Below are positions 1-7,372 of a stretch of 9,453 nt of DNA, piece by piece. Position 1 is the first letter of the stretch. Every line of letters starts with the position of its first letter. The notes under the pieces are model-generated. The model searched no databases, was not told the origin of the DNA, and saw only the letters and a program-made list of their open reading frames with translations. Both the position numbers and the translations under genes were made by a program. This DNA is from MedAcidi-G1 sp002713545 (GTDB lineage: Bacteria > Actinomycetota > Acidimicrobiia > Acidimicrobiales > MedAcidi-G1), in NCBI GenBank assembly GCA_964013895.1, contig CAXGYF010000044.1, positions 1 to 9,453 of the forward strand. The letters are read 5' to 3'.

Positions 1-183
1 ACTGCAGAAACTATGGGAGTTACATTAGAGGAAGCAGCAGATATGTTCACTCAGCCTGCTGCGATTAAGAGGCCTAATACAGTAGAAGAAGTTGCCGCTG
101 TGGCTTTAATGCTCGCCCGTGACGAAGCTCGAAATATTACAGGGTGTTTGTTCCCTGTTGACGGTGGGACGATGCCATATTAA
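1..183 (+). CDS. Short-chain dehydrogenase/reductase, C-terminal fragment (5' end outside window)
   Basis: An open frame runs from base 1 to a TAA stop at 181-183, giving 60 residues. The fragment carries the usual C-terminal signature of classical short-chain dehydrogenases: a helix with 'AAIKRPNTVEEVAAVALMLA', then 'ITGCLFPVDGG', in which the family's 'TG..(I/L).VDGG' strand and turn close the Rossmann fold. The NAD(P)-binding glycine motif and the catalytic Ser-Tyr-Lys lie off the left edge, so cofactor and substrate cannot be judged. It converges on the minus-strand operon with only 15 bp between stop codons. Pseudomonas atu clusters also contain short-chain dehydrogenases (AtuB, AtuG), so a role in the same pathway is possible, but it is transcribed in the opposite direction and may be unrelated. 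Family call is confident; the role is not. Confidence 0.85.
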   Translation, partial: TAETMGVTLEEAADMFTQPAAIKRPNTVEEVAAVALMLARDEARNITGCLFPVDGGTMPY

Positions 184-198
184 AAAAGTGTGACTAGA

Positions 199-969
199 TT
201 ACTCGTTCATCCAAGATGGAGGCCTTTTATCTAGATATGCCCGCATTCCTTCCTGAGCTTCTTCACTTTTAAATAGCTTTGCAGACAATTCAGATGTCCA
301 ATTAAAAGCCTGGTCTACCTGCATTTGCGGAACTTGCAAAATCAGTTGTTTAGCAGCAGTGATCGCTTCGGGACCACCAGCTTTAATGTCTGAAACTATT
401 TCTTGAATCACGGAGTCGATTTCATCAGCAGGAACTGCGGCATTAATTAGACCCATCCTGACTGCTTCTGGAGCTAAAAAGCGGTTACCGCGAAGAAAAG
501 CCTCACTTGCTTCTGCAGGCCGCATTTTCGGAAGACACAGAACAGAAATCATCGCAGGCGCTACACCCACGCGAACTTCAGTAAAGCCAAATTTTGCTTC
601 TTCTATCGCTATCGAGATGTCCATTGCAGCAGCTATTCCCATTCCGCCTGCCACGCAGTGCCCGGCGATTTTACCTATATAAGGTTTAGATGATTTTTTA
701 AATCTGCTGAAAATTTCTACTGGATCAACTGGTTTGGTCGGAGATTTGTTTTTTTTGCGTGAGGATCTTTCCGATAGGTCTGCCCCTGCACAAAAAACTC
801 GACCGCTATTAGTCAAGACGATTACTCGTACTTCAGGGTTATCTTCTGCTTCATCTAGAGTTTGCGCTAACTCTGAAGTTAGCTCTGCACTGAGGGCATT
901 TCTGTTTTCTTCATCGCATAGAGTTACAGTTAAAACACCATCGTCAAATTCTGTTCTAACCAGATTCAT
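199..969 (-). CDS. Enoyl-CoA hydratase, methylglutaconyl-/isohexenylglutaconyl-CoA hydratase type
   Basis: A 256-residue crotonase-fold protein of full family length. The first oxyanion-hole segment is 'FCAGADL' (59-65) and the second is 'AGHCVAGGMGI' (102-112). The stretch 'FTEVRVGVAPAMIS' (129-142) resembles the 'FTEVRLG(V/L)AP..IS' signature of LiuC/AtuE-type hydratases rather than short-chain crotonases, whose loop reads more like 'PGAGGTQ'. Glu131 aligns with the first catalytic glutamate of crotonase, and Glu156 is a candidate for the second after a 5-residue length difference. Expected reaction: hydration of a carboxylated 3-methyl-2-enoyl-CoA, the product of the upstream carboxylase, in the cytoplasm. 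The start is well supported: AAGGAG at 976-981 lies 6 nt before the ATG, and the start overlaps the previous stop as ATGA. It is the last gene of the operon. The family is certain; the precise substrate is inferred from motif and neighbours. Confidence 0.88.
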   Translation of the reverse strand: MNLVRTEFDDGVLTVTLCDEENRNALSAELTSELAQTLDEAEDNPEVRVIVLTNSGRVFCAGADLSERSSRKKNKSPTKPVDPVEIFSRFKKSSKPYIGKIAGHCVAGGMGIAAAMDISIAIEEAKFGFTEVRVGVAPAMISVLCLPKMRPAEASEAFLRGNRFLAPEAVRMGLINAAVPADEIDSVIQEIVSDIKAGGPEAITAAKQLILQVPQMQVDQAFNWTSELSAKLFKSEEAQEGMRAYLDKRPPSWMNE

Positions 970-1766
970 TTCTCACTCCTTTTCAGAGGGCCATTTGTAG
1001 GAGGCCCAGCAAAAGCTTGCGCCAATCCCATCCAGTCTTTCGCAACATCTCCGGTTACTTCAAGTTCTGTATCTTCTAAGTGTCTACGTTGAGTAACGAC
1101 AAGACAGAAATCTTTGGCAAGTCCTTCTACTGAATTTGATGCTTCAGAAGATCCCCATGTCCAAATCTGGCCATCAGGTCCCGTTAACGAAATGTAAACT
1201 TCATCTTCGGGGATTTCTAGACGCCGATTCACATAGGACCATCCACGAGTTATGGCGCCTAGGTGTGCGATATGGCGAAGTCTTGATGTGTCTGGTCGTT
1301 CTCCTCCAACAGCGTCGATAATATCTTGCCCATGGGCCCAAGTTTCCATAAGCCTTGCGGTAAGAAAAGAATTAGCCCCCATTGAAGGCCCATACCAGAT
1401 AACGCGACTGTCATTCTCGAGAGTCGAGGCTGCATTGCTTAAATTTTTACGTCCGTCTCTCCATGCTTCTAAAAGGTCTTCTGGAGTCATTGAACGGTAG
1501 GCTCCAAGCGTGAAATCGTCAGATGACTCATTTCCATTTGCAGCGGATGCTATTAGGTCATCAAAGGAAGCTTTGAACTTGTCCGGGTCAGTGATAGCTA
1601 AAGAAGCCGCATTGTCAAAATAGGTAAGGTGTCCGATTTGATCAGCGACATTCCATCTATCACTAGCGGTTGGCGTTTTCCACATATGGTTGTCGAGTTT
1701 AGAAACTATTGGGTCTAAAGATCGTTGCTCTTCAGTGAGATCTTTAATTGTTTCGTCTATGTTCAT
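966..1766 (-). CDS. TIGR03084-type metal-binding protein, mycothiol/DinB-like fold
   Basis: A 266-residue protein matching the actinobacterial TIGR03084 family, related to mycothiol-dependent maleylpyruvate isomerases and DinB four-helix proteins. The fold's putative metal triad is visible: His46 in 'ADQIGHLTYFD', then Glu141 and His145 in 'METWAHGQDI'. The N-terminal 'TASDRWNVADQI' is the typical helix entry before the first histidine. Residues from about 170 to 260 form the family's C-terminal region, with 'SLTGPDGQIWTWG' (193-205). No signal peptide or membrane segment is seen, so it is cytoplasmic. No biochemical function is established for this subgroup that I know of; thiol-cofactor-linked chemistry is a family inference only. 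Its stop overlaps the hydratase start by 4 nt, so the two are translationally coupled, and it begins 18 nt after the TetR gene with only a weak ribosome-binding site. The context suggests an accessory step or detoxification in the acyl-CoA pathway. Confidence 0.82.
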   Translation of the reverse strand: MNIDETIKDLTEEQRSLDPIVSKLDNHMWKTPTASDRWNVADQIGHLTYFDNAASLAITDPDKFKASFDDLIASAANGNESSDDFTLGAYRSMTPEDLLEAWRDGRKNLSNAASTLENDSRVIWYGPSMGANSFLTARLMETWAHGQDIIDAVGGERPDTSRLRHIAHLGAITRGWSYVNRRLEIPEDEVYISLTGPDGQIWTWGSSEASNSVEGLAKDFCLVVTQRRHLEDTELEVTGDVAKDWMGLAQAFAGPPTNGPLKRSEK

Positions 1767-1784
1767 GGTTGCTCGATTTTTCTA

Positions 1785-2471
1785 TTATCCGGTTTGTGAA
1801 GTTAGTCCTGCAAGTATTACATCAAGTGCTTCATCGGCAGCCTCTTTCGGTGAGGATCTCAAAGACCCAATTACTTCCGGTCTTGAAAAATCACGTCCGA
1901 TTCCTGCCATCAGCCTTGCTATAGCTGCAGTATCAACGTTTCCTATCTCACCTTTTTCTACAGCAATATCTAACAAGCGATGAGTTATTGAGATTAGATA
2001 GGAATTATGGTCTTCGATTAATTTTTGAGCAGCTGGAACCGTTTGAAGATCCTGTGCGAAGGCTTCTGTCGTCTTCGCAGCTGCTACATTTGCAGCTTGC
2101 AGATAGGTGCGAATAGCTTTTAGAGGTTGCATGTTGGGCGATATGGCTGACATAGCTGTTCTTCCTCTTGCCCACAGATTTCTTTCGATCACTATTAGAA
2201 CCAGTTGTTCTTTGCTTGGAGCCAGACTGTACAGAGTTCTCAGCGAGCAGTTGAGGTTTTTGGCTATTTCTGCCATAGTAAGGCTCGCAAAGCCTTTATT
2301 AAAAAGTTTTCCTAAACCGGATAGAAGGTTACGTTGCCTTTCAGTTAGTTCTGTTTCTTTTTGTTTTGAAAGGACCATTTTCGGGGGACGAATGTCTTTC
2401 AAATAGAAGTCGATGCTTACAGGGCGTTGTTCAAGAAGAGTGTCTTTCATTGTTTTCTGGCTTCCGTCCAT
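1785..2471 (-). CDS. TetR/AcrR-family transcriptional regulator
   Basis: A 228-residue protein. The helix-turn-helix lies at about residues 44-92: 'LGKLFNKGFASLTMAEIA' followed by 'LNCSLRTLYSLAPSKEQL', with the TetR recognition-helix pattern ending in a Tyr. The remaining roughly 135 residues are helical and would form the ligand-binding/dimer domain. It has an N-terminal extension of about 40 residues before the DNA-binding domain, longer than usual. Start choice: the ATG at 2471 has AAGGA at 2477-2481, 5 nt upstream, and is preferred. A second ATG at 2450-2448 forms an ATGA overlap with the acyl-CoA dehydrogenase stop but has a poorer ribosome site. Sitting inside the operon, it is probably a ligand-responsive repressor (acyl-CoA ligands are common in such settings) and is autoregulated with the pathway, comparable to AtuR or LiuR-like control. 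Its operator is proposed in the 9022-9140 region. Confidence 0.9.
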   Translation of the reverse strand: MDGSQKTMKDTLLEQRPVSIDFYLKDIRPPKMVLSKQKETELTERQRNLLSGLGKLFNKGFASLTMAEIAKNLNCSLRTLYSLAPSKEQLVLIVIERNLWARGRTAMSAISPNMQPLKAIRTYLQAANVAAAKTTEAFAQDLQTVPAAQKLIEDHNSYLISITHRLLDIAVEKGEIGNVDTAAIARLMAGIGRDFSRPEVIGSLRSSPKEAADEALDVILAGLTSQTG

Positions 2472-3667
2472 GTTTTTCCTTCTTCAACATCTATGTCACG
2501 TGGAAGACCGAGTACTCTTTCAGCCACAATGTTTCGTTGGACCGCAAATGTGCCACCGCCGAGAGTGAGGGCGGGGGAGAAAAGGAATCCGAAATGCCAT
2601 ATGGGGTCGGTAGAGGGGAAGTTTCTCTTGTCGACGTTGATTTGTGTAGGGCCGTGACTTAATGATGGGTCAATTTTTCCAGTTGGACCGGATCCTTTTA
2701 TCATGCCAGATGCATGACATAGGTTTTTAGCTGTTTCCATCACATTTTGTCCGTGATGGTCAGCCATCAATTTTTGGATAGAGGCTTCAGGGCCGGGAAC
2801 TCTCCCAGCTAGTCGCGCACTTAAGGTTCTTAACCTGTTTAGTTTAAGAACCTCGGATTCACAGTAGAGGTGCATTAGTTTTTGGCGGATTATTGGGTCA
2901 TTTTCTCCACCGTAATCTTTTATCAGATTCAGAAGAGTATCTGCTGAAGGCCCATCACCCCAAAGCGACCCTCCAGCAGATAGAGAAACGCGTTCGTTAG
3001 CAAGAGTCATCCTCGCTAACCTCCATCCTTCACCTTCTTCACCTACTAAAAGTTCGGCTGGAAGTCTCACATCGTCAAAAAAGACTTGGTTAAATGAGTG
3101 GGCGGTTGTCATATCGACTATTGGCTCCATTGAAATACCAGGAAGGTCCATAGGGCATATGAAGTAAGAGATACCTTGATGTTTGGGAGCATCAGGATTA
3201 GTACGCGCTATTAAGATTCCGAATGAAGATAGATGGGCGCCGCTAGACCAGATTTTGGAACCATTCACTACATATTCATCTCCATCACGAATAGCTCTAG
3301 TGGAAAGATTAGCTAGATCAGAACCAGCGTCTGGTTCACTAAACAACTGACACCAGAAATCTTTGCCATTTAAAATATTTGGGAGAAAACGTTCTTTTTG
3401 TTCATCAGTTCCGGCAGCCAGAATTGTTGGACCGGCCCACCCTATTCCTATCGGGTTGGCAGGGCGACTTATTCGAGCTTTTCTTAGCTCTTCGTCTATT
3501 ATTAACTGATGTATAGGTTCAGCTGAAATCCCCCAAGGTTCGGGCCAGTGAGGTACGACATACCCTGCATTGACTAGTTCATTTGCGGTCGGGTCAGGAT
3601 TTTTTGAAATCCAGTCTCTTATTTCTAATCGCCTAGGGTCATTGTCTGCAGGAAAGTCAAAGTCCAT
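2447..3667 (-). CDS. Acyl-CoA dehydrogenase (FAD-dependent)
   Basis: A 406-residue acyl-CoA dehydrogenase of standard length. It contains the N-terminal helical domain (about 1-105), the flavin/substrate signature 'CQLFSEPDAGSDLA' (106-119), the beta-domain with 'VVNGSKIWSSGAH' (133-145), and a C-terminal helical domain ending 'GGGTFAVQRNIVAERVLGLPR' in part. The MCAD catalytic glutamate position before 'GT' is glycine here (370-372). A glutamate in 'LANERVSLSAGG' (Glu225) aligns approximately with the catalytic base of isovaleryl-CoA/long-chain dehydrogenases. That arrangement suits a 3-methyl-branched substrate. Expected role: alpha,beta-desaturation of an acyl-CoA to the 2-enoyl-CoA used by the carboxylase, with electrons passed to electron-transfer flavoprotein. 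It starts 2 nt after the AtuA stop with only a weak ribosome site, implying translational coupling, and its end overlaps the TetR start. AtuD (citronellyl-CoA dehydrogenase) is the functional analogue in Pseudomonas; orthology is not proven. Confidence 0.92.
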   Translation of the reverse strand: MDFDFPADNDPRRLEIRDWISKNPDPTANELVNAGYVVPHWPEPWGISAEPIHQLIIDEELRKARISRPANPIGIGWAGPTILAAGTDEQKERFLPNILNGKDFWCQLFSEPDAGSDLANLSTRAIRDGDEYVVNGSKIWSSGAHLSSFGILIARTNPDAPKHQGISYFICPMDLPGISMEPIVDMTTAHSFNQVFFDDVRLPAELLVGEEGEGWRLARMTLANERVSLSAGGSLWGDGPSADTLLNLIKDYGGENDPIIRQKLMHLYCESEVLKLNRLRTLSARLAGRVPGPEASIQKLMADHHGQNVMETAKNLCHASGMIKGSGPTGKIDPSLSHGPTQINVDKRNFPSTDPIWHFGFLFSPALTLGGGTFAVQRNIVAERVLGLPRDIDVEEGKTWTEARKQ

Positions 3668-3669
3668 GA

Positions 3670-5427
3670 CTACCCAATAAATCTTTCAGGAAGATCCACT
3701 ACTCTGGCACGAAGCCATTCGCCGAAACTTTTTGCTTGACTGTCTTGTCGGGTGGAAGCAGCAACACCTTCTTCTAAAAGTCCGTGTACTACAAAGTTGA
3801 GTGAATAAATTTTTGGGAGTCGGTGCCTATCTACTTTCAAATCAGCAGTCTCGGGTAGGAGTTCTTGAAATTTGTCTGTGGTTAAAAAATTGTCTAACCA
3901 AATCCAAGCTTCTTCGGTGCGAGTGAAAACACCTAGATTAGCATTACCAGTTTTATCGCCGGATCTTGCTCCTGTTATTAGACCAAGTGGGGCTTTTGTG
4001 GTTGATCCAAAATCAATTTTTTCGATTTTTTCATCAACTGAATCAACTGTAAAAGAATCTGTTGAAATATGCGATTCAACCATGCTTCTTTTGCCCTCAC
4101 GAAAAATTACATGTTGTGGAACTAGGTCGCTTGGGATTAGAGCCGGCCAATGAACTCCAAAAGGTCTAGCATTTCCACCACCACCTACGCCGAACATTCC
4201 GGGTATTGTTGCTAAACCAAGCTCATTTACAGAATTGAATATAGCTCTACCAACTTTTCGTTCATCAGAATCTTTCAAGGTTATCTTCCACAAAGCAACA
4301 GCTTCTTCGTTAGTTGCAGGATCGTACTTATCAGTCCTTACGACCTTAGTTTTGACTGATTCAAAATCGACAGGTTCGTGTGGGCAGGCCTTCCAGAATG
4401 CCTCTTCTACTAGTTTTGCTTTTTCTTCAATGTCTAAGCCGGTTAAAGCAATAGACATATCGGTTCTAAATCCTCCGAGCTTGTTCATCGATACTTTCAA
4501 AGTTTCTGGAGGTGGTTCACCTTTAGCTTTTTCGATTTGAACTCGATCAGGAGATAGTTGTTCTAGTTCCACGGTGTCGAATCTTGCTGTCACGTCGGGA
4601 CCTAGATAGGAGGGTGAACCTATTTCATAAAGAAGCTGAGAAGTGACAGTTCCTATAGAGACTTCACCACCTGTTCCGTCATGCTTTCCAATTATAGAAG
4701 AACCATCTGCAGCGATATCTGCCCAGGGGAAACCAGTTCGACTCATCCCATCGACTTCAGTAAAGAAAGAATAATTTCCACCAGTTGCCTGAGTCCCGCA
4801 CTCAATTACGTGACCGGCAACCACGGCACCTGCAAGGGCATCCCAATTATCTTTTGTCCATTTGTGATGCCAAGCCGCAGGTCCACAAACAACTGCTGCA
4901 TCAGTTACACGTCCAGTTATGACAATGTCAGCACCTTTATTGAGTGCCTCTACAATTCCCCAGCAGCCTAAATATGCGTTTGCACTTATGTAGCTTTCCA
5001 AGTCGGTTATTTCTTCTCCCGTATCCATGTGTTTGAAATCAATCCCCGAATCCGCTAGTTCGGGGAGACGTTGCAAAATGTTGTCGCCTTCTATGTAGGC
5101 AATAGAAGGGGTAAGTCCAATTTTTTCAGCTACCTCAGCGACAGCTTCAGCACAACTAGCTGGGTCTAGTCCTCCAGCATTACTAACTACTTTTATGTTT
5201 TTCTCCATGCATGTAGCCATTACTTGTTCCATTTGAGTGACGAAAGAACGTGCGTAACCTCCATTTGGTCTTTTAGCTTGAGTTCTAGCCAAAATCAGCA
5301 TTGTTAGTTCCGCTAACCAATCACCTGTTAAAACGTCAATAGGTCCATCATTAACCATTTCTGCGGCAGCAGAAAGACGATCTCCATAAAAACCTGAGCA
5401 ATTGGCTATACGAATTGAGTCAGTCAT
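3670..5427 (-). CDS. atuA: AtuA-family (DUF1446) acyclic terpene utilization protein
   Basis: A 585-residue protein from the preferred start (590 if the ATG at 5442 is used). The DUF1446/AtuA core spans about residues 4-455, with 'IANCSGFYGDR' at the beginning, 'VSNAGGLDP', 'VITGRVTDAA' and 'GVGGGGNARPFG'. A C-terminal AtuA-like ferredoxin-fold domain (about 475-580) follows, with 'RSGDKTGNANLG' and 'LNFVVHGLLEEGV'. The full two-domain architecture is present and intact. AtuA is required for acyclic terpene growth in Pseudomonas, but to my knowledge its reaction is unassigned; its constant association with biotin carboxylases suggests it acts on, or with, the carboxylated intermediate. Start choice: the ATG at 5427 has GAAGGGA at 5434-5440, 6 nt upstream, while the ATG at 5442 has no clear site. 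It overlaps the biotin carboxylase stop by 8 nt and is followed after 2 nt by the dehydrogenase. The symbol reflects family membership rather than proven orthology. Confidence 0.9.
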   Translation of the reverse strand: MTDSIRIANCSGFYGDRLSAAAEMVNDGPIDVLTGDWLAELTMLILARTQAKRPNGGYARSFVTQMEQVMATCMEKNIKVVSNAGGLDPASCAEAVAEVAEKIGLTPSIAYIEGDNILQRLPELADSGIDFKHMDTGEEITDLESYISANAYLGCWGIVEALNKGADIVITGRVTDAAVVCGPAAWHHKWTKDNWDALAGAVVAGHVIECGTQATGGNYSFFTEVDGMSRTGFPWADIAADGSSIIGKHDGTGGEVSIGTVTSQLLYEIGSPSYLGPDVTARFDTVELEQLSPDRVQIEKAKGEPPPETLKVSMNKLGGFRTDMSIALTGLDIEEKAKLVEEAFWKACPHEPVDFESVKTKVVRTDKYDPATNEEAVALWKITLKDSDERKVGRAIFNSVNELGLATIPGMFGVGGGGNARPFGVHWPALIPSDLVPQHVIFREGKRSMVESHISTDSFTVDSVDEKIEKIDFGSTTKAPLGLITGARSGDKTGNANLGVFTRTEEAWIWLDNFLTTDKFQELLPETADLKVDRHRLPKIYSLNFVVHGLLEEGVAASTRQDSQAKSFGEWLRARVVDLPERFIG

Positions 5428-7372
5428 CTTTGTTCCCTTCATTATGCTCAGGCGTGTCTATGACCAAAAGAGGAACCCCGTTTTCCAATTGTTGGCTCTC
5501 CTCAACAAGAATTTCAGCAACCATTCCGTCATGTGGGGCTTTTATGTGGTGTTCCATTTTCATTGCCTCGAGAATAATTAGGGTGTCGCCAGCAGAAACG
5601 ACATCTCCTTGAGAAACTCTAATTTCAAGAACGATTCCTGGCATCGGCGTCACAAGACTTCCTTCAGGAATTTGGAGTGCAGGAGGTTTGAAACGAGGAA
5701 GGATTTCAAAAGAAACCGTTCCTTTAATTGTTTGAACATGAATCGTTCCTGTACCTTCTGTAATTGAAGAGTTCGTTCTTTCGCCTTCAATCTCAGTCTC
5801 AACATCATCTATGGACCAGTTGTAAAGTTTCGTGATTTTTTCATTATTAAAAACAAAAGAACCATCGCGAAGAGATTTATAAGATATGAGTAACTCTTTT
5901 CCATCATGCAGAAGAGAAACTTCTTGAGCAGGTAGTCTTCCATTTCTCCAACCGCTAGGGGCAGATGATAAAACGATTGCGTTTTTACGATTTTTACCTT
6001 GAAGCCAAAGAGCAGCTTTAATAGCTGAGTTTTCAATTTCGTTTTCCGTTAACTGAAGCTTCGGCTCAGGCGAATTGTCTTCTATGAAATCGGTAGTTGT
6101 TTTACCTTCTAAGAATCTTTCGTGTCGAAGAACTGAAGTGAGAAAATCGCGATTTGTTGTTATTCCAGCTAGATGAAGTTTTTCCAGTGCGTTTGCCAGA
6201 GTCAATGCAGCTTCGGTTCGGTCTGGTGAATGGGAAATAACTTTCGCCAACATCGGATCGAATTCAACACCTACAAAAGAACCTTTTTCGACACCAGAAT
6301 CCCAACGTATATTAGTTTCTTTTGAAGGGAAGAAAGCCAAAATTTCTCCAGTGGCAGGCAGAAAGTCATTTGCGGGATCTTCAGCATATAAACGTGCTTC
6401 AATCGCATGCCCTTTTGTTTTCAGGCTTTCTTGAGTAAATGAGATTCTTTTACCGGAAGATATCTTCAATTGTTCACGCACTAGATCTATTCCCGTAATT
6501 GCTTCTGTTACCGGATGTTCTACCTGTAGTCGTGTATTGACCTCAAGAAAGAAGAAATCTCCCGTTTCGTCATCGAAAAGAAACTCGACCGTTCCAGCTG
6601 ACTGGTAGGTGAGATTTTCCCCCATTCTTAGCGCTGCATCAGTCATGAGGTTTCTCTGCTCTTCGCTAATCACAGAGGAGGGGGACTCTTCGATTATTTT
6701 CTGATGTCGACGTTGAATGGAGCACTCTCTTTCACCTAGATGCAAAAGGTTTCCATGGAAATCCCCTAAAATTTGAACTTCTATATGTCGTGATTTAGGT
6801 ATGTACCTTTCCAGAAAAACTCTCTCATCTCCAAAAGCGTTTTTGGCTTCTCTTTGAGCTGTGGAAATTGCTTCTCCTAGACCATTTTCATCTTCGACTA
6901 TCCGCATACCTTTACCACCGCCACCTGCAGCAGCTTTAACTAATAGGGGAAAGCCGATAGATGAAAAATCTTTTAAATTATCGGATGACGGGAGAGTTGG
7001 AACTTTTGCTTTTTGGGCGATTTTTTTTGCCTCAATCTTGTCTCCCATAGCTTCAATTACTTCTGGAGAAGGGCCCACCCAATTTATATTTGCTTCAATT
7101 ACTGCTCTAGCAAATGAAGCATTTTCAGATAAGAAACCATAACCTGGGTGGATTGCATCAGAGTTAGTTTTTTTAGCAGCATCGATAATGGCTTCGATGT
7201 CTAGATAATTTGTCGGAAGATAAATTGATTTGTCTGCTTCTGTAACAAAAGGTTCATTACTGTCAGCATCGGTGTACACAGCTATGCAAGTAATACCCAT
7301 TGACTTAGCAGTTCTAAATATCCGTCTGGTTATCTCCCCGCGGTTAGCAACTAAAAGTGTTTTGATCGTCAT
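5420..7372 (-). CDS. Acyl-CoA carboxylase alpha subunit: biotin carboxylase plus biotin carrier
   Basis: A 650-residue alpha subunit of methylcrotonyl-/geranyl-CoA carboxylase size. Domains in order: biotin-carboxylase N-domain with 'ANRGEI' (9-14) and 'HPGYGFLSEN' (75-84); ATP-grasp domain with the glycine-rich loop 'AAAGGGGKGMR' (147-157) and catalytic 'EVNTRLQVEHPVTE' (277-290, including Arg281 and Glu285); biotin-carboxylase C-domain to about 440; a divergent linker/BT-type region (about 440-560); and a biotinyl domain with 'LEAMKMEH' (601-608), Lys605 being the biotinylation site. It uses ATP and bicarbonate to carboxylate its own biotin, which swings to the beta subunit. All key residues seem present. 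The start codon overlaps the beta-subunit stop (ATGA, 7369-7372), and the stop overlaps the atuA start, so stoichiometric production is likely. The Pseudomonas counterparts would be AtuF or LiuD; the operon favours AtuF-like, but substrate is unproven. Confidence 0.95.
   Translation of the reverse strand: MTIKTLLVANRGEITRRIFRTAKSMGITCIAVYTDADSNEPFVTEADKSIYLPTNYLDIEAIIDAAKKTNSDAIHPGYGFLSENASFARAVIEANINWVGPSPEVIEAMGDKIEAKKIAQKAKVPTLPSSDNLKDFSSIGFPLLVKAAAGGGGKGMRIVEDENGLGEAISTAQREAKNAFGDERVFLERYIPKSRHIEVQILGDFHGNLLHLGERECSIQRRHQKIIEESPSSVISEEQRNLMTDAALRMGENLTYQSAGTVEFLFDDETGDFFFLEVNTRLQVEHPVTEAITGIDLVREQLKISSGKRISFTQESLKTKGHAIEARLYAEDPANDFLPATGEILAFFPSKETNIRWDSGVEKGSFVGVEFDPMLAKVISHSPDRTEAALTLANALEKLHLAGITTNRDFLTSVLRHERFLEGKTTTDFIEDNSPEPKLQLTENEIENSAIKAALWLQGKNRKNAIVLSSAPSGWRNGRLPAQEVSLLHDGKELLISYKSLRDGSFVFNNEKITKLYNWSIDDVETEIEGERTNSSITEGTGTIHVQTIKGTVSFEILPRFKPPALQIPEGSLVTPMPGIVLEIRVSQGDVVSAGDTLIILEAMKMEHHIKAPHDGMVAEILVEESQQLENGVPLLVIDTPEHNEGNKDD

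Noticed and set aside
182..260. Intrinsic terminator shared by the convergent genes
   Set aside because: A T6 run and a loose CTAGAT/ATCTAG inverted pair (about 30 nt apart) exist, but no G+C-rich stem lies directly before the T tract.
734..1000. 88-codon plus-strand frame opposite the hydratase
   Set aside because: Antisense shadow rich in Ser/Arg, with no motif or ribosome site.
5809..6036. 75-codon minus-strand frame with hydrophobic stretches, inside the biotin carboxylase gene
   Set aside because: Same strand but a different frame from an intact carboxylase; the apparent membrane-like composition comes from A/T-rich out-of-frame codons.
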